A stretch of 64,000 nucleotides of DNA from Armillaria gallica (GCA_037576215.1 JBANDB010000013.1:2294001-2358000), one strand, 5' to 3'. Counted from the stretch's first letter, positions 11,214 through 21,912 are shown. Notes: generated by a model from the sequence alone, not told the origin. A program made the numbers and translations.

Positions 11214-13350
11214 TCAAGGCTCCTCTATTGTATGAAGGTACTGCCTGTCTATCAACCAATCGACTTCCTCTTCCTTCAATGTTATGCCATCATCTGTGTC
11301 AAAAATTCTTAGAGTTCCAAGAGCGCTATGCCCACCTAGATCATCCACCCAACTAGGATTTCCACCACGCCGCTGAAGGAGGATCGCCAGGAGCGCCTGC
11401 TGCAAATCCGACATGGCAGGGTTATCAATCCGTCCACCCAAGAAATCTGGTCGCCCGAGGGGCACTCTCAGGCGTCACCTTTTCCCTCTGCGTTCCCTTC
11501 AGGCTGTTCTCCATCCGCTGGGAGCATGCTGTTGGGATAGCGAGTCTGGAGGAAATGCTCCACCTCCTCATCAGAGAAGGGACCGGATCTCCTCAGCTCA
11601 TACTCGAGCGCCCGATGAGCCGCCACCAGCTGATGGGTGAGGGCTAGGATCCGATCCCAAGCTACCTCCCTAGGGTGGGTCAGACCACCGGAACAGTGCT
11701 CCTCCAAGTTGAAGGCGAAGTCAATAACGGGATCTAAAGGAGGTGGTCAGCTAGGCACAGACTGGACAAACGCGGACCCTACCATGACCAAGGGGAGGCC
11801 GGTGTTGCATCGGACGCAAGCTGAACGCGTCGTACTCATCAAGGAGATCCGTCGCTGATGGAGCAGATGACAGACCCGCCTCGGGTTGGTCAGATGCACC
11901 GGCTGGTGCAGGATTGCCTCGACGCAAGCAGGGCACAAGCACGAAGGCTTGTGAGCGCTTGGCGGGCATCGGGTCTGCCCTCGCCTTGCCTTTTGTCGAG
12001 CGGGCCGGCTTCTTCCTCACGGGAGCAGCATGAGCGACACGGTTGGGGCACCCATGACTGCTGATGAGGCACTCGGCACAAGCGGGGTGGCCATTGTCAG
12101 ATTCGACGGGCAGGAGACATCGGCGTCCGCCACGGCAGCGGTTGCACTTCTCATCCACTGGCTGTTTCAAAGAAGTTTAGTTGAATAGACCTAAAGAAAA
12201 AAAAAGGGATTTGCGTACCTCAAGGAGGCCTTCCTCCTCCATCTCCACTATGTGAGCGCGCATGGCAGGCTGGGTTTTGCCCTGCCTCAGCCGCTGGTTG
12301 AGATGGACTGGCCATCTGGTGCAGGTAAAACCTACCCATGAAACCCGATCAGCAGTGAGCGCGTGGAGTTAAAAGAAAAACCTCACCTTTAGTTTTCGGG
12401 GCGGAGTCCGACACTTCTCCACCGTTGAGCTGATCTACCTGCTCCTCCCCCTCCTCCCTCTCGTCGTTGGCATCGCCAGTTTTATCGTCCCCCACCCTGG
12501 CAGCAGCATTCTTCTCTGCCTCTTCCTCCTCTTCTTCTTCCTCCTCTCCTTCCCCAGATCCATCGTCAGAACTGGCGCTGTACGCCACCAAACCCGCTAA
12601 GGTGGCAGCCGCCTGTGCAGCTGCCGCATCCACTCGCGTCTCTGATGCAACCTGCCACTCCTCACCTTCCTCGTCTCCGCTATGCTCGCCCTCTGGCGCA
12701 GGCAGGTCTACATCCATCGGGGTGGCGGGTGGCTGAGCCACCCCGTAGCCTGCATCCTCGTCGCCATCTCCTTCCACATCACTTGGACCAGTATCTGCGT
12801 TGGAAGACACAGGGTCACTAGTGGCCAACCAATCTGGGCGAAGACCTTCAGCTCTGTTTTGACTAAGTTCAGAAAAGCAAACTTACACTCGCCCACAAGC
12901 TTTGATAAGTCCCGGCAGAAGCTGGGACTGCGGACTGCATTTTCCCAGATACTTACATGGCAGAACCGCCTAATGAAGGGGCGGATCTGCCTGAAGACCG
13001 CTGCCCGCTGCCGGCGCAGGAGGGCGGTATCCGCCCTGGTAACTCTGGCGAGCTGAGCTATTTTGTCCTAGAAATCCCCTTAGAAACAACGCGTGCACAG
13101 AACTGCCAGGACTTACACAGAACCAGATGGATTTCATCATCCAGCGAATGTGAGCACGGGTCCACGCATTCTTAGTGCGTTGGACAGGATCCGCGACTAT
13201 GGAATTGTACAACGAGCGGGCGTGTGCTTCAGTCCAGTCAGATGGCACGCCCTGCCCGCAGCAAAAGGCAAAGTTTGTGAAGCTAGGAGGGGCGGACATG
13301 TGGAAAAGAGGACAATATAGAACGCTGAGAGGTGCGGACGTGGAGCCCAC
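11214..13350 (-). CDS. Antisense multi-exon gene inside the gypsy element, unknown function
   Basis: On the strand opposite pol, successive coding-looking blocks run from about 13350 to 11214. They are: a block with SDWTEAHARSLYNSIVADP and RAHIRWMMKSIWFC (13350-12970); a long acidic block with poly-Glu and Ala-rich parts (12828-12349); a Cys-rich block CNRCRGGRRC...HPACAECLISSHGC (12170-12060), which could bind zinc; a basic stretch (VRKKPARSTKGKA); and two helical blocks (11707-11468, 11465-11214). A plausible intron lies near 12175-12220 (GTACGC donor, CAG acceptor). I do not recognise the family. Exon joins were not all resolved, so boundaries are approximate, and it may be decayed. Its place between integrase and 3' LTR, in antisense, suggests an accessory or captured gene of the element. 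Confidence 0.45.
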
Positions 13351-14002
13351 GCCACTGATACTTTATACCGGTGTGCCCGCACTGTCCCTTCACAAGCATC
13401 ACTTCAAGTTTCTGTTCTTCCACCATAAAATTTTTGTGAAATGTTCTTTGAACATGCCTCTGTCGCCATCCGATGCTTCTCTGCTGAGCAGATTTGACAC
13501 TTCGCTTCTGGAAACATTCCACTGTGCCGATTTTCCATTTTGCAAGTTGAAATGCACGTGCTTCTTGGCTTTCTGGAACATCGACGTGTCCCAGCCCTGA
13601 ATGTTCTGGTTTCATTGGCCAATCATACTTCACCTAATTAGGTGACTCACACAACATTTTCCCAGGTGCCTCAGGCCCACCTTGATGACCAAGCGTGCCA
13701 CTATCCTCTTCCTTACTAACCCCTGATGGGGTTCCCTCATTCGGATCCGATGACCGCACGTGACGTACGATCATACGGTTATAGGCGGACTGGTCCCCGA
13801 TCCCGAAGCTGCTAGGATCTGCCACACGAAGTCGCGGATCCGCTGAACAAAGGCTACCAGCCGCTACACGTAAGTCGTGACAGCCCCAACAAGACAGGCA
13901 CCCGCTTCAACTCTGCTTGCAACTTGACCTTTGCAAAAATTTGCTTAGCTTGCTATTGCGTTACTTCCAGTACAGACTCTATGTGTCTACCACTACAATT
14001 GG
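13351..14002. other. No clear gene; spacer between the two antisense gene-like blocks
   Basis: Short open frames occur on both strands, but nothing recognisable was seen. It may hold the promoter of the antisense gene at 13350-11214 and the 3' end of the one at 14796-14003. Confidence 0.35.
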
Positions 14003-14796
14003 CTATTCCTGGGGATATCCTAACTCCCCTAGCTCCGGACTATAAAAATCATGCCCCACTTGCAAATCCGCAGAGGATACGCCTTCTTCCTCTCCTTCAT
14101 CATCACTCTCCCACTTGTCCGCCATTCCTCCATTAGGACGCACCTCCCAATCAGATACGATAGACCCGTTGGAGGTGACCTTCAGTACAGGCATGAGCAC
14201 TGCGCTGTACATGCCTTCTGGCCCAAGTTCACCCGCCTCCGCCTCGTACGCCCGCTCGAAAGCCGCGTCTTCCTGTAATTGTTGATGTCGCAGATCCTCA
14301 CGTACTCGGCACACATAAATGGCATCATCTGCCCAAACCAGTTGGGGTCCAAGAACAACACAACTTGTTTGATTAAAGCATTGTTGGCGGTCTCGACGCT
14401 ATATGATTCATATATCACGATATCCGTGCGCCTCATATGAGAGCGGCAGGCTTCATAAACGTGCTAGGACTTCATGAGCGGGTGCGATTCTGTGCGGTGG
14501 GGAGATGGGTGGAAACTCATGTTGTGCACAAGAAACTCCTTGATCCAGTGCAGTAAATGTTGCCCTACAAGCTTGGTGGGGTAACAAGCTGATAGGATAG
14601 GATTGGGGGCAGATCCGATGGAGGTCCACAAGTTGTTTATAACGGACCGCATAAATGCGTTAGCCTGTCGCCCGTCACCAGCGTCCGTAATTTTGCATAG
14701 GCACACGAGAGCGGCTTGTACGCTGGTCAGGTCAACTGTCTGAGCTGGAACAGGCTGGGTTGGGTGGTCCATTGCACCTCTCACCTTCACCATCAC
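14003..14796 (-). CDS. Second antisense gene-like block in the gypsy element, unknown
   Basis: Coding-looking minus-strand blocks: 14796-14464 (starts MMVKVRGAM, with LVCLCKITDAGDGRQANAF), 14436-14300 (SYSVETANNALIKQ, LDPNWFGQMMPFMC) and 14300-14003 (LRHQQLQEDAAFERAY, then a very acidic stretch ESDDEGEEE). The change of frame near 14290 needs either an intron or a frameshift. Not recognised as any known domain. The acidic tail resembles that of the neighbouring antisense gene, and the two could be parts of one transcription unit. Confidence 0.4.
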
Positions 14797-14884
14797 TGGC
14801 TTTTATTCGGGTGCAACCCTTTTCCGATTTGATTATCTGATGACAGTGTGAGCGGGGACACTCACAATGTTTCTTTCCCCTGGT

Positions 14885-15771
14885 TGTGCTGCACCACATC
14901 TATGTGTGCACCAAATTTTGGCTTTCACCTTGATACAGCAACTAGGTGCTATGCTACAACTACTTTCACTCGCCACTCCTCCAGTCGCACTTTCCTACCA
15001 TTCAAAAATGGAATTCCTGCGGAATCTGCCCGGGCTACTCCCCATCCACTTCGCATCCGCCAAGCGATACATCGTCTGCCTGGCCATATGCTATCCACCA
15101 CAAAACTGCCTCGTTTCATGGGAATTTGGCTGGCCTAGGCTTCAGGAGCTGACAGCTATCAACCTGAAGCGTGTGCGCCAGCAGATGGCAGAAGGATCAT
15201 CCTTGAAAGAGCGGACCAATTGGCTGACAGCAGATAGCCATATATGGCTATTCTTGAACCAGACCGGATGAGGAAGGTGTTGCAGAGTGCGCTTGATGAC
15301 ACTGGAGTAGCTCGTGCAGCTGATTTCAGCATGACAGCTCGTGTCAAATACCAGCTTTGAAGGTAAATTCAGGGCTATCGGAGCAGGTAGGTGCGGAAGC
15401 GGGGGCTGGATTTGGATCCGCTACTATATAAGCATGCATATAATGTACTTAGGAGGACAGTTAATCTCACTTGCTCATAGCACACTAAAGGAATAAATTC
15501 CACTACTCTCCTAAGCATATCTAGCCGCCTCTGAGCCTAGCACTGCGAAGCGGATTGCCAGGAATTCTCCTTTTCTCTCGCTATCTTCACACAACCGCTC
15601 TCTGTTCAGCATCCTAAGCGGACGCTTGGACTACTTCTCTCTATCGTATCTGCAGACGGAGCGGATTCTATCGGATCCCTCCAGAGTGGGTGGTAACCCT
15701 CCTTGCGTATACAAAAGATCTTGCAGACGCAGATGCGACTTTCTCTTACCAGAGAGTTTGCTAGCCTTACA
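14885..15771 (+). repeat. 3' LTR of the 12.5 kb gypsy element
   Basis: Same length as the 5' LTR, differing by scattered substitutions, mostly transitions. Its TATATAAG (near 15424) points toward the HET-like exon. An ATG at 15626 inside the LTR opens a frame that runs in phase into the host exon at 15776, giving a chimeric open frame of about 210 codons. Confidence 0.85.
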
Positions 15772-15775
15772 CCAT

Positions 15776-16255
15776 GTGGTGCCTTCATGGGTCACTGATA
15801 GATTGTCAATGGCACAGCCAATTTCACATGCATGGGTGGATGAAAAGGATCGTGTGGATGTGTGGACATCTATCAATGGGAAGGAGTGGCCAGTGCCAAT
15901 TCCAAAGGGTGCCAGTCTTGAACTCATCCGGATTGAGATGCTAAATCTGGGAGTGGAGTACACATGGCTGGATGTTCTCTGTTTGAGGCAGAAAGGGGGG
16001 CCACAGGAGGATCTGCATGTGGAGGAGTGGAAGCTGGATGTGCCCACAATTGGGTATGTGTACAAGTGGGCCACAGTTGTGATCTATCTGAGTGGACTGG
16101 GACAGCCATTGAGTTTGAAGGATGGTAGCTTGGACAGTGATCAGTGTTGGTTTCGACATGCATGGACAGTCCAAGAGGTTGGATCAAATAGGATCATTGC
16201 TGGGGATACACCAGATGGACCCATGCATGCCAGAACAATAGATGAAAATGGGAAC
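15776..16255 (+). pseudogene. HET-domain-like gene, central part
   Basis: Continues in phase from 3235. Contains the hallmark blocks of HET proteins: ISHAWVDEKDR, EYTWLDVLCLRQ (about 15955-15990) and FRHAWTVQE (about 16150-16176), spaced as in the family. These are the segments on which the HET assignment rests. The piece ends at GGAAC, duplicated on the other side of the copia insertion (22139-22143), and the frame resumes at 22144. The region is poor in CpG, unlike the inserted elements. Confidence 0.65.
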
Positions 16256-16548
16256 TGCTGACCAGCAGACCTAGCAACACAGGACACGAATCAGACTCCT
16301 CAGAACGTCAAGGATGTGAAAGACGACTCTATTTTACCTAGCGACACAGGACACGAATCAGACTACGAAGTAGTATTAGTGAGTGTACGTAGGTAGGAAA
16401 AATGAACAGGGCATACCTCCTCAGAATGTCAAGGATGTGAAAGACGACTGAGGAGCAAGAAGGGCAAAGTCCAAGCTATGGGTACGTAGAGAGGCCGTAG
16501 CCAAACATCGAGCTGACAAACAATGCAAAGGACCAGTACCGGTCAACA
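16256..16548 (-). repeat. 3' LTR of the copia element, with internal duplication
   Basis: 293 bp against 226 bp for its partner. The difference is an extra 67 bp near 16276-16345, assembled from two segments present once in the other LTR (the ACACAGGACACGAATCAGACT part and the GTCAAGGATGTGAAAGACGACT part). It therefore arose after insertion or during reverse transcription. Confidence 0.8.
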
Positions 16549-16556
16549 CACCCCCA

Positions 16557-19500
16557 TCAGCGAAGATGTGACCGCAAAACGAGTCCTAGCCCAGCGATAT
16601 GGGACTTGTGGAGGATGACTGGGAGTGGCTTCGTCATGATGTCGGCGGTCATGGAACGTGTGGGAATCCAATGGGTAGAAAAGGTGCCGTTTCTGATTTG
16701 TTCTCTTATGAAATGATATCTGATGTCAACGTGTTTTAAGCAGGGAGAGTTGGATTGAGAATTAGCGATCGTCAAGCAGCTGTCATTGTCGCATAGCAAG
16801 GGGAAAGGTTTGGGCATGGGGAGAGAGAGAGCTTGTAAGAAGAGTTTGATCCATAATACTTCTTTCATAAGGTGTGTGAGGGCCATGTACTCGGATTCTG
16901 TGGATGAGAGCGAGGTTGACTTCTGCTTGCAGCTCGACCATGATACGAGGCCACCAAATATGTATATGGCGTATCCCGAGAAGCTTTTTCTGTCTGATTC
17001 ATCAGTAGCCCAGTCGGCGTCGGTGAATGCGATATTCATGGGATCAACATCAAGATGAGCGGTGGTCTCAGATGCGTTGGCACCCCCATACTGCAGAGCG
17101 AGGTCTCGTGTACCTGCTAGGTACCGGAGTACACCTTTCGCAGCGAGTGTAACGGCTCGAGTTGGGTTGGCATTGAATTGTCCAAGAGCAGCGGATGTGA
17201 ACGAAATATCAGGACATGTGCATATGGCAGGGTAGAGTAATTGGCCATTAAGTCTTTGGAAGTAGTGCTTGAGATTAGCATCGGAGACGTCGGGGAGGGT
17301 ATTGGCAGATGATTGGTATGCTTGGAGCTTTTTGTATAGTGGGACAGAGGTTGGATTAACGTCTTCAAGGTCATAGGATTGCAGCAGATCTTCAATGTAT
17401 TCTTGTTGTGAAATCCACAAGAGACGTTTGCTTCGATCGCGCTCGATTTTGATTCCGAGGAATACATCCGCAGGACCAAGATCATTTACTTTGAACCTCT
17501 TGTTCATCTGACCGATGATCCAGTGATAGAGGGGCGCAGAATTCGATGCAGATAGACCGTCATCTACGTGCACAGGGATGATGATGAATAAGTCGTCGCC
17601 ATTCTCTGGCATGGGTATGCTGCGATCTGGAGGGCTAGACCAGCGACCATAGAACACGGCGGGATCGACGATGCAACTTTCGAGTCCGATTGATTCCAGT
17701 GTGGAACAGAGGGTTTTGAACCACTCGTTTGACGACTGTTTGAGGCCGTACAGGGCCTTCTGGAGGCGGAGGACTTTCTTTGGATCAGAGAGGGGGAATC
17801 CCGGTATCTGCTTTATGTAGACTTCTTGGTTCAGAGGCGCATTCAAGAAAGCAGCTTTGACATCGAAGGTGAATAGCTCAAGGTCATCTTTCGCAGCTAA
17901 GGCGAGGGTGATCCGGACGCTGACAATTTTTGCAACAGGAGCGTACGTTTCTCCATAATCATCGGGGCATTGGGCGAATCCCTGAGCGACGAGTCTGGCC
18001 TTCTCGAGAACGACAGGGTGTGACTTTTTTGTGAATGTCCAGCGTGCACCAATGGCTTTCTTTCCATGGGGAAGGAAGCTCTCGACTATGACTTCTTTGT
18101 CTACAAGGTTCTTGTATTCGGCGTCAATTGCAACTTGCCACAGTGCGCAATCAGGCCGGGCCATGGCTTCCTTGTAGGAAAGAGGGGGTTTGGTAGTATC
18201 CCAGGTGCGTGGCTTGGACAATTTCGTTGCAGAGGTGGTGAGCATAGCATAGGGTTGGGATGGAATAAATTCGTCTAGGTTAGATGATTCGTCAATCATC
18301 TCAGCTAGAAAGAACGAGGCAAAAGCAACGGAGGCATCAGCAGTCTGCAGGCGAGGTAGGATTGACCCTAGTTTCTGGCCCTGTGGCAGGAGGTTCATTT
18401 TTTCAGTGGGCCGTATGTTGCGTTTGGGTCTGGGGTCATCGGTGGAGCATTCGTCTGCGTCTTCGGTTTGGATATTTGATTTGATTGCGATGTCAACAGC
18501 TGATTTACGTTTGTTGCTCAGTCGGCCAGGAGTGTTTTCATTAAATTTGACGTCGCGTGAGAAGTGGTATTTTCCTTGTAGGTCTCGTACGCGCCATCTG
18601 ATTCGTCCTTCCTCATAGCCCACGAAGATTGCCTCGAATCTGCAGGGGCCAGCCTTAGAGCGGAGTTCAGGGGGAATAGCTGCAAAACATTGACACCCCC
18701 ATCGACGTAGGTGTGATAGGTCAGGGACCTTGTGGTGGAAAGCCTCGTATGGGGTCTTGCCATCAGGGAGAGTCGAAGTAGGGATCCTACGTCTGGTATA
18801 TGCAGCTGTCAATACTGCGTCACCCCAGAATGACATTGGGAGGCTGGAGTCGGCGATCAAGGTTTGAGCATCGTCTTCAAGTGTTCTTATGAAGCGTTCG
18901 GCTTTCCCATTCTGCTGGTGTGCATAGGGGGCAGTCACCTGTAGTTCGATACCCGAGTCTTTGAAATGTCTTTCGAGGTCCCCTTTGGTGAGTTCCTTCG
19001 CGCCATCACATCTGACCTTTTTGACTTTATGTTCAGTCTGGTTCTCCCACCTCGCCTGTGTGTCTTTGAATTCGCCACAAACATGGTTTCGTTTAACAAG
19101 GAGTTTGGTATCATTGTACGTTGTGCAATCATCCAGAATTGCTACAAAGTGCTCCTGTTTTTGCGGGGTTTTCACGGGCATGGGTCCACATGTGTCCATA
19201 TGCAGTAGACCAAGGGGGTTGGCTTCGCGATGTGCATTGTGATCGTAAGGGCTCTGTTGGCGTTTTCCGATGATACAGGAAGGGCAAAACTCATGAGGTG
19301 ATTTTCCGTTCCATTTAATGCCCGTTACCCTGGATTTACCAGATACTAGTCGTTTTGTGGTCTCCTGGCTCGGGTGTCCAGCCCTGCAGTGCCACAAATA
19401 TGCATCGTATTCAGGTTTCTGGAAGGTGGGTAGCATTGCGAATGCAGACGGAGATTCGGGGGATGGAACGATGAAGTTGCAGCTGAGAAAAGATAGTCGG

Positions 19501-19799
19501 CCTACGATGTTGGCTTGGAACGATAGGCCAGAGAGTGTTTTGTGGTATTTGGGGAAGTAGCAAGTGGTTTTGTTCTTCCCAAAACCGATGAACATTCCAT
19601 TTTTGGTCAGAGCACCGACCGAAATGAGGTTGATTGGAGCTCCAGGGGCATGTAAGCATTCACGTAGAACGACGGTGGTTGTCCTGCCATCGATGTCTAC
19701 TGTGAATCTCGTTTCGCCTAGTGCTTTGGTTTCTAGTGTACCGCAATTTGCGGTTGTCACAGGGATAGCACCAGCTTCATCATACGTGTGGAATAGGGA
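16557..19799 (-). CDS. copia Pol: integrase, reverse transcriptase, RNase H
   Basis: Open for about 1,080 codons, in the same frame as the upstream gag-protease and separated from it only by TGA 19802-19800. Visible parts in order: GAG-pre-integrase zinc region (WHCRAGHPSQETTKRL...CPSCIIGK); integrase core with HMDTCGPMPV, DDCTTY and a later HQQNGKAERFIRTLED; RT with ARWTFTKKSHP, FDVKAAFLNAPL, QALYGLKQSSNEW-like block and the catalytic HVDDGL (copia usual Y/F-VDD); RNase H with FTDADWATDESDRKS and STESEYMAL. The C-terminus ends at a TGA, 16557-16559. No frameshift was seen. It would need readthrough of the TGA, or its own start at GTG 19760, to be made. Confidence 0.9.
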   Translation of the reverse strand, partial: SLFHTYDEAGAIPVTTANCGTLETKALGETRFTVDIDGRTTTVVLRECLHAPGAPINLISVGALTKNGMFIGFGKNKTTCYFPKYHKTLSGLSFQANIVGRLSFLSCNFIVPSPESPSAFAMLPTFQKPEYDAYLWHCRAGHPSQETTKRLVSGKSRVTGIKWNGKSPHEFCPSCIIGKRQQSPYDHNAHREANPLGLLHMDTCGPMPVKTPQKQEHFVAILDDCTTYNDTKLLVKRNHVCGEFKDTQARWENQTEHKVKKVRCDGAKELTKGDLERHFKDSGIELQVTAPYAHQQNGKAERFIRTLEDDAQTLIADSSLPMSFWGDAVLTAAYTRRRIPTSTLPDGKTPYEAFHHKVPDLSHLRRWGCQCFAAIPPELRSKAGPCRFEAIFVGYEEGRIRWRVRDLQGKYHFSRDVKFNENTPGRLSNKRKSAVDIAIKSNIQTEDADECSTDDPRPKRNIRPTEKMNLLPQGQKLGSILPRLQTADASVAFASFFLAEMIDESSNLDEFIPSQPYAMLTTSATKLSKPRTWDTTKPPLSYKEAMARPDCALWQVAIDAEYKNLVDKEVIVESFLPHGKKAIGARWTFTKKSHPVVLEKARLVAQGFAQCPDDYGETYAPVAKIVSVRITLALAAKDDLELFTFDVKAAFLNAPLNQEVYIKQIPGFPLSDPKKVLRLQKALYGLKQSSNEWFKTLCSTLESIGLESCIVDPAVFYGRWSSPPDRSIPMPENGDDLFIIIPVHVDDGLSASNSAPLYHWIIGQMNKRFKVNDLGPADVFLGIKIERDRSKRLLWISQQEYIEDLLQSYDLEDVNPTSVPLYKKLQAYQSSANTLPDVSDANLKHYFQRLNGQLLYPAICTCPDISFTSAALGQFNANPTRAVTLAAKGVLRYLAGTRDLALQYGGANASETTAHLDVDPMNIAFTDADWATDESDRKSFSGYAIYIFGGLVSWSSCKQKSTSLSSTESEYMALTHLMKEVLWIKLFLQALSLPMPKPFPLLCDNDSCLTIANSQSNSPCLKHVDIRYHFIREQIRNGTFSTHWIPTRSMTADIMTKPLPVILHKSHIAGLGLVLRSHLR

Positions 19800-21608
19800 T
19801 CAATCTCTGATAATATGATGAGTCGTTCCTGAATCGAGTAGGCCCTTGAAGATGCGAATTGCAGAGAAGTAGGCTTTGGGATCAGATTTGCGGAGTTCGA
19901 GAAGTGCATTCGCCCTGGGTTCAATGCTCTCAGGAGAAGACGATGGGTATGAGTAAAAGATGTCATCATTTATCTCGGGGGATTCACTACATTCGACGGT
20001 ATTCGTATCGGTATTCTCAGCAGTGTTAGAATCGTCGTGTTCTGTAGTGAGTTCGGATGAGGCAAGGTTCGCGCGAGCAGGGGTTTTGGTTTTCCTCTCA
20101 TTGTATCTTTCTTTTCCTCCTGGGTCGCCGCCACCCTCGTTCCAGCAGTTTGCCGTCGTGTGTCCAATGGGGTTGGGACATTTGGGGTTGCCACATTGGG
20201 GTCGAGGCTTTGGAGACGTCTTTGGGTTGCGGAAAGAGTTCGTAAGTTCTCGGTTGAGGAGCATGCCGTTTGCTTGGTCTAAGATGTCTGAGAGGAGGTC
20301 ATCAAACGTTACATTCGAGAATAGCGTGGGGTTCCTGAGATCTGTGATCACCTTGCAGCGCATCTCAGAGAATTGGGATGGCAGCATGTTGGTGATGTCG
20401 ACGCTGAGGGTTGCATAAGAAAGGGGGTAGCCTTCCGTGCACTTCAAGGTCTGTACAAGATTCATCCAGTTTTGGACGAATGTAGGAATGGCGCTTATTG
20501 ATATGCAAGGAGTGGTGGAGATGCGATGGTGTTCTAGGATAGCGTATTGGAGGTTTCCACCCCCATAGCGACGGCGGAGGGAGTGATAAGCTTCTCGTGC
20601 TGTACAGCGTACTCCAGTGATGGGATCATTCTGTACAGGGACCATGCCTAGAATTTGCCTTGATAGGCGAGCTGTTATTACTCCATATGCGACTGCATCC
20701 CTCTTGTTCCACGTAATCCATTCATTGTATTGTTGTGGCGTCGGATTCTGTGGTAATGCAGGGGGATATGACGGCGTGTTGAACAGATCTCGTGGGACGT
20801 TAGGTGCTGGAGGATCGCAGATATGCGTGTTAAGTAGCCTAGACGTTAGCACATTCATAACACCGAGTTGCCACGGTCCCCAGTCAGCCCTTGTTTTTAG
20901 TTCAGGTATATGAGAAGTTTGCGGAAAAGATGTATCTAGAGACGGTTGGTTTGTATGTATATATGGGTAAAACGGTTGTTGATTTTGATTGTAGAATTGA
21001 AAATTTGGCATATGCGGCGCAGTCGGCTGTATGTAAACTGGTTGTGGTAGGTACGTGTATGTGGGAGGGGCGGTAGGGATGTTTTGGTGGAAGATGGGTG
21101 GTAGAGGTATATTAGGAGGAATTTGTCGGTTGGGAATGGGAGGGGGAGGAGGACGACGTGGTAAGGGAGGTGGGGGGGGTACAGGAGGCGGAGGTGGAGG
21201 AGCGTTTGTAGGTAAAGGAGGGAGGGGACGGTTGAGGAGATTTGTATCTAAATTGCCTTCCGCGCCGTTCTGCTGAGAATTGATATCAGTAGATTGAAGA
21301 GACGGAAAAGGAAGAAAATGTTGTTGATTGTTCGGTATGTAATGGGGTGGATGGTATTGCATTTGGAAGTTTGACGGGTCATTGTAAGGGTTCATGTTTG
21401 GATCAGAAATTGTAGGGTAAAAAGCATACGTAGAAGGAAAATTTGAAGGCCAATGTGTTATGTCTGGGGCAGACCGAGGAAACGTGGCAGACGTCGATGT
21501 TACCTGATGTGTATTTGTGCCGTCTTGATTCCTGTCGTGAGATGAGGATGAACCGAGAATGTTGTTCAGACCCTGGACAAGGTTACGGAAGTTGCCTTGA
21601 TCTGACAT
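19800..21608 (-). CDS. copia Gag with protease active site
   Basis: 602 codons from ATG 21608. A Pro-rich segment (poly-Pro around 21190-21120) comes first, then a Gag domain (KTRADWGPWQLGVMNVL, VITARLSRQILGMV), then a zinc-knuckle-like CGNPKCPNPIGHTTANC (C-x4-C-x5-H-x4-C), and finally the protease triad in LLDSGTTHHIIRD right before the TGA. In intact copia elements the frame continues past this point with S-L-F, exactly as it does here after the stop. So this is either a nonsense change of CGA or a recoding site. Confidence 0.85.
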   Translation of the reverse strand: MSDQGNFRNLVQGLNNILGSSSSHDRNQDGTNTHQVTSTSATFPRSAPDITHWPSNFPSTYAFYPTISDPNMNPYNDPSNFQMQYHPPHYIPNNQQHFLPFPSLQSTDINSQQNGAEGNLDTNLLNRPLPPLPTNAPPPPPPVPPPPPLPRRPPPPPIPNRQIPPNIPLPPIFHQNIPTAPPTYTYLPQPVYIQPTAPHMPNFQFYNQNQQPFYPYIHTNQPSLDTSFPQTSHIPELKTRADWGPWQLGVMNVLTSRLLNTHICDPPAPNVPRDLFNTPSYPPALPQNPTPQQYNEWITWNKRDAVAYGVITARLSRQILGMVPVQNDPITGVRCTAREAYHSLRRRYGGGNLQYAILEHHRISTTPCISISAIPTFVQNWMNLVQTLKCTEGYPLSYATLSVDITNMLPSQFSEMRCKVITDLRNPTLFSNVTFDDLLSDILDQANGMLLNRELTNSFRNPKTSPKPRPQCGNPKCPNPIGHTTANCWNEGGGDPGGKERYNERKTKTPARANLASSELTTEHDDSNTAENTDTNTVECSESPEINDDIFYSYPSSSPESIEPRANALLELRKSDPKAYFSAIRIFKGLLDSGTTHHIIRD

Positions 21609-21912
21609 AGTTCCGCGGAAGTATTATGATATTGATCTGAAATAATTGATCAGTGTCGCGTCTGGGTGCAGAGGGGAAACCAAAACACGCAAGACGGTGG
21701 GATGTGTCGGTCAGGATATGGATGTGAGGAACAGGCTGGACGACCTGTGGACAAGTGGAAAAATGAAGTTGGTGACGTGGCGATTGGACAGTCGCGAGAT
21801 AGGTGGGTATATGCGTCGAAATTGGACAATTTTTGGACAAAAGTGAGTCGTCGATAAGGGTCTTGACGGGTCCGAGTGTGCGTATAGGCCAGGTCAAGAG
21901 AAACCCATAACC

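Larger units (their letters stand above)
3236..15771 (+). mobile_element. Ty3/gypsy LTR retrotransposon, 12.5 kb, decayed
   Basis: Bounded by two direct repeats of equal length (887 bp, 3236-4122 and 14885-15771) that begin TGTGCTGC and end CTTACA. The flanks are ACCGT (3231-3235) on the left and, on the right, CCAT after the LTR's final A. This fits a 4-5 bp target duplication with one CpG transition. The internal region encodes gag, protease, RT, RNase H and integrase on the + strand in that order, which is Ty3/gypsy order, with no chromodomain seen. The polyprotein has eight in-frame TGA stops and frameshifts near 6805, 7042-7298 and 9832, so it is non-autonomous now. The two LTRs differ at many positions, mostly transitions, so this insertion is older than the two other LTR elements in the window. 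An extra block of about 3.6 kb with antisense genes lies between pol and the 3' LTR. The element sits inside the HET-like gene. Confidence 0.85.

Noticed and set aside
12467..12736. Plus-strand Ser/Pro-rich ORF
   Set aside because: It is the reverse complement of the acidic antisense coding block, which has better coding character and neighbouring exons.
20891..21276. Gly-rich plus-strand ORFs
   Set aside because: They are the complement of the poly-Pro region of copia Gag.
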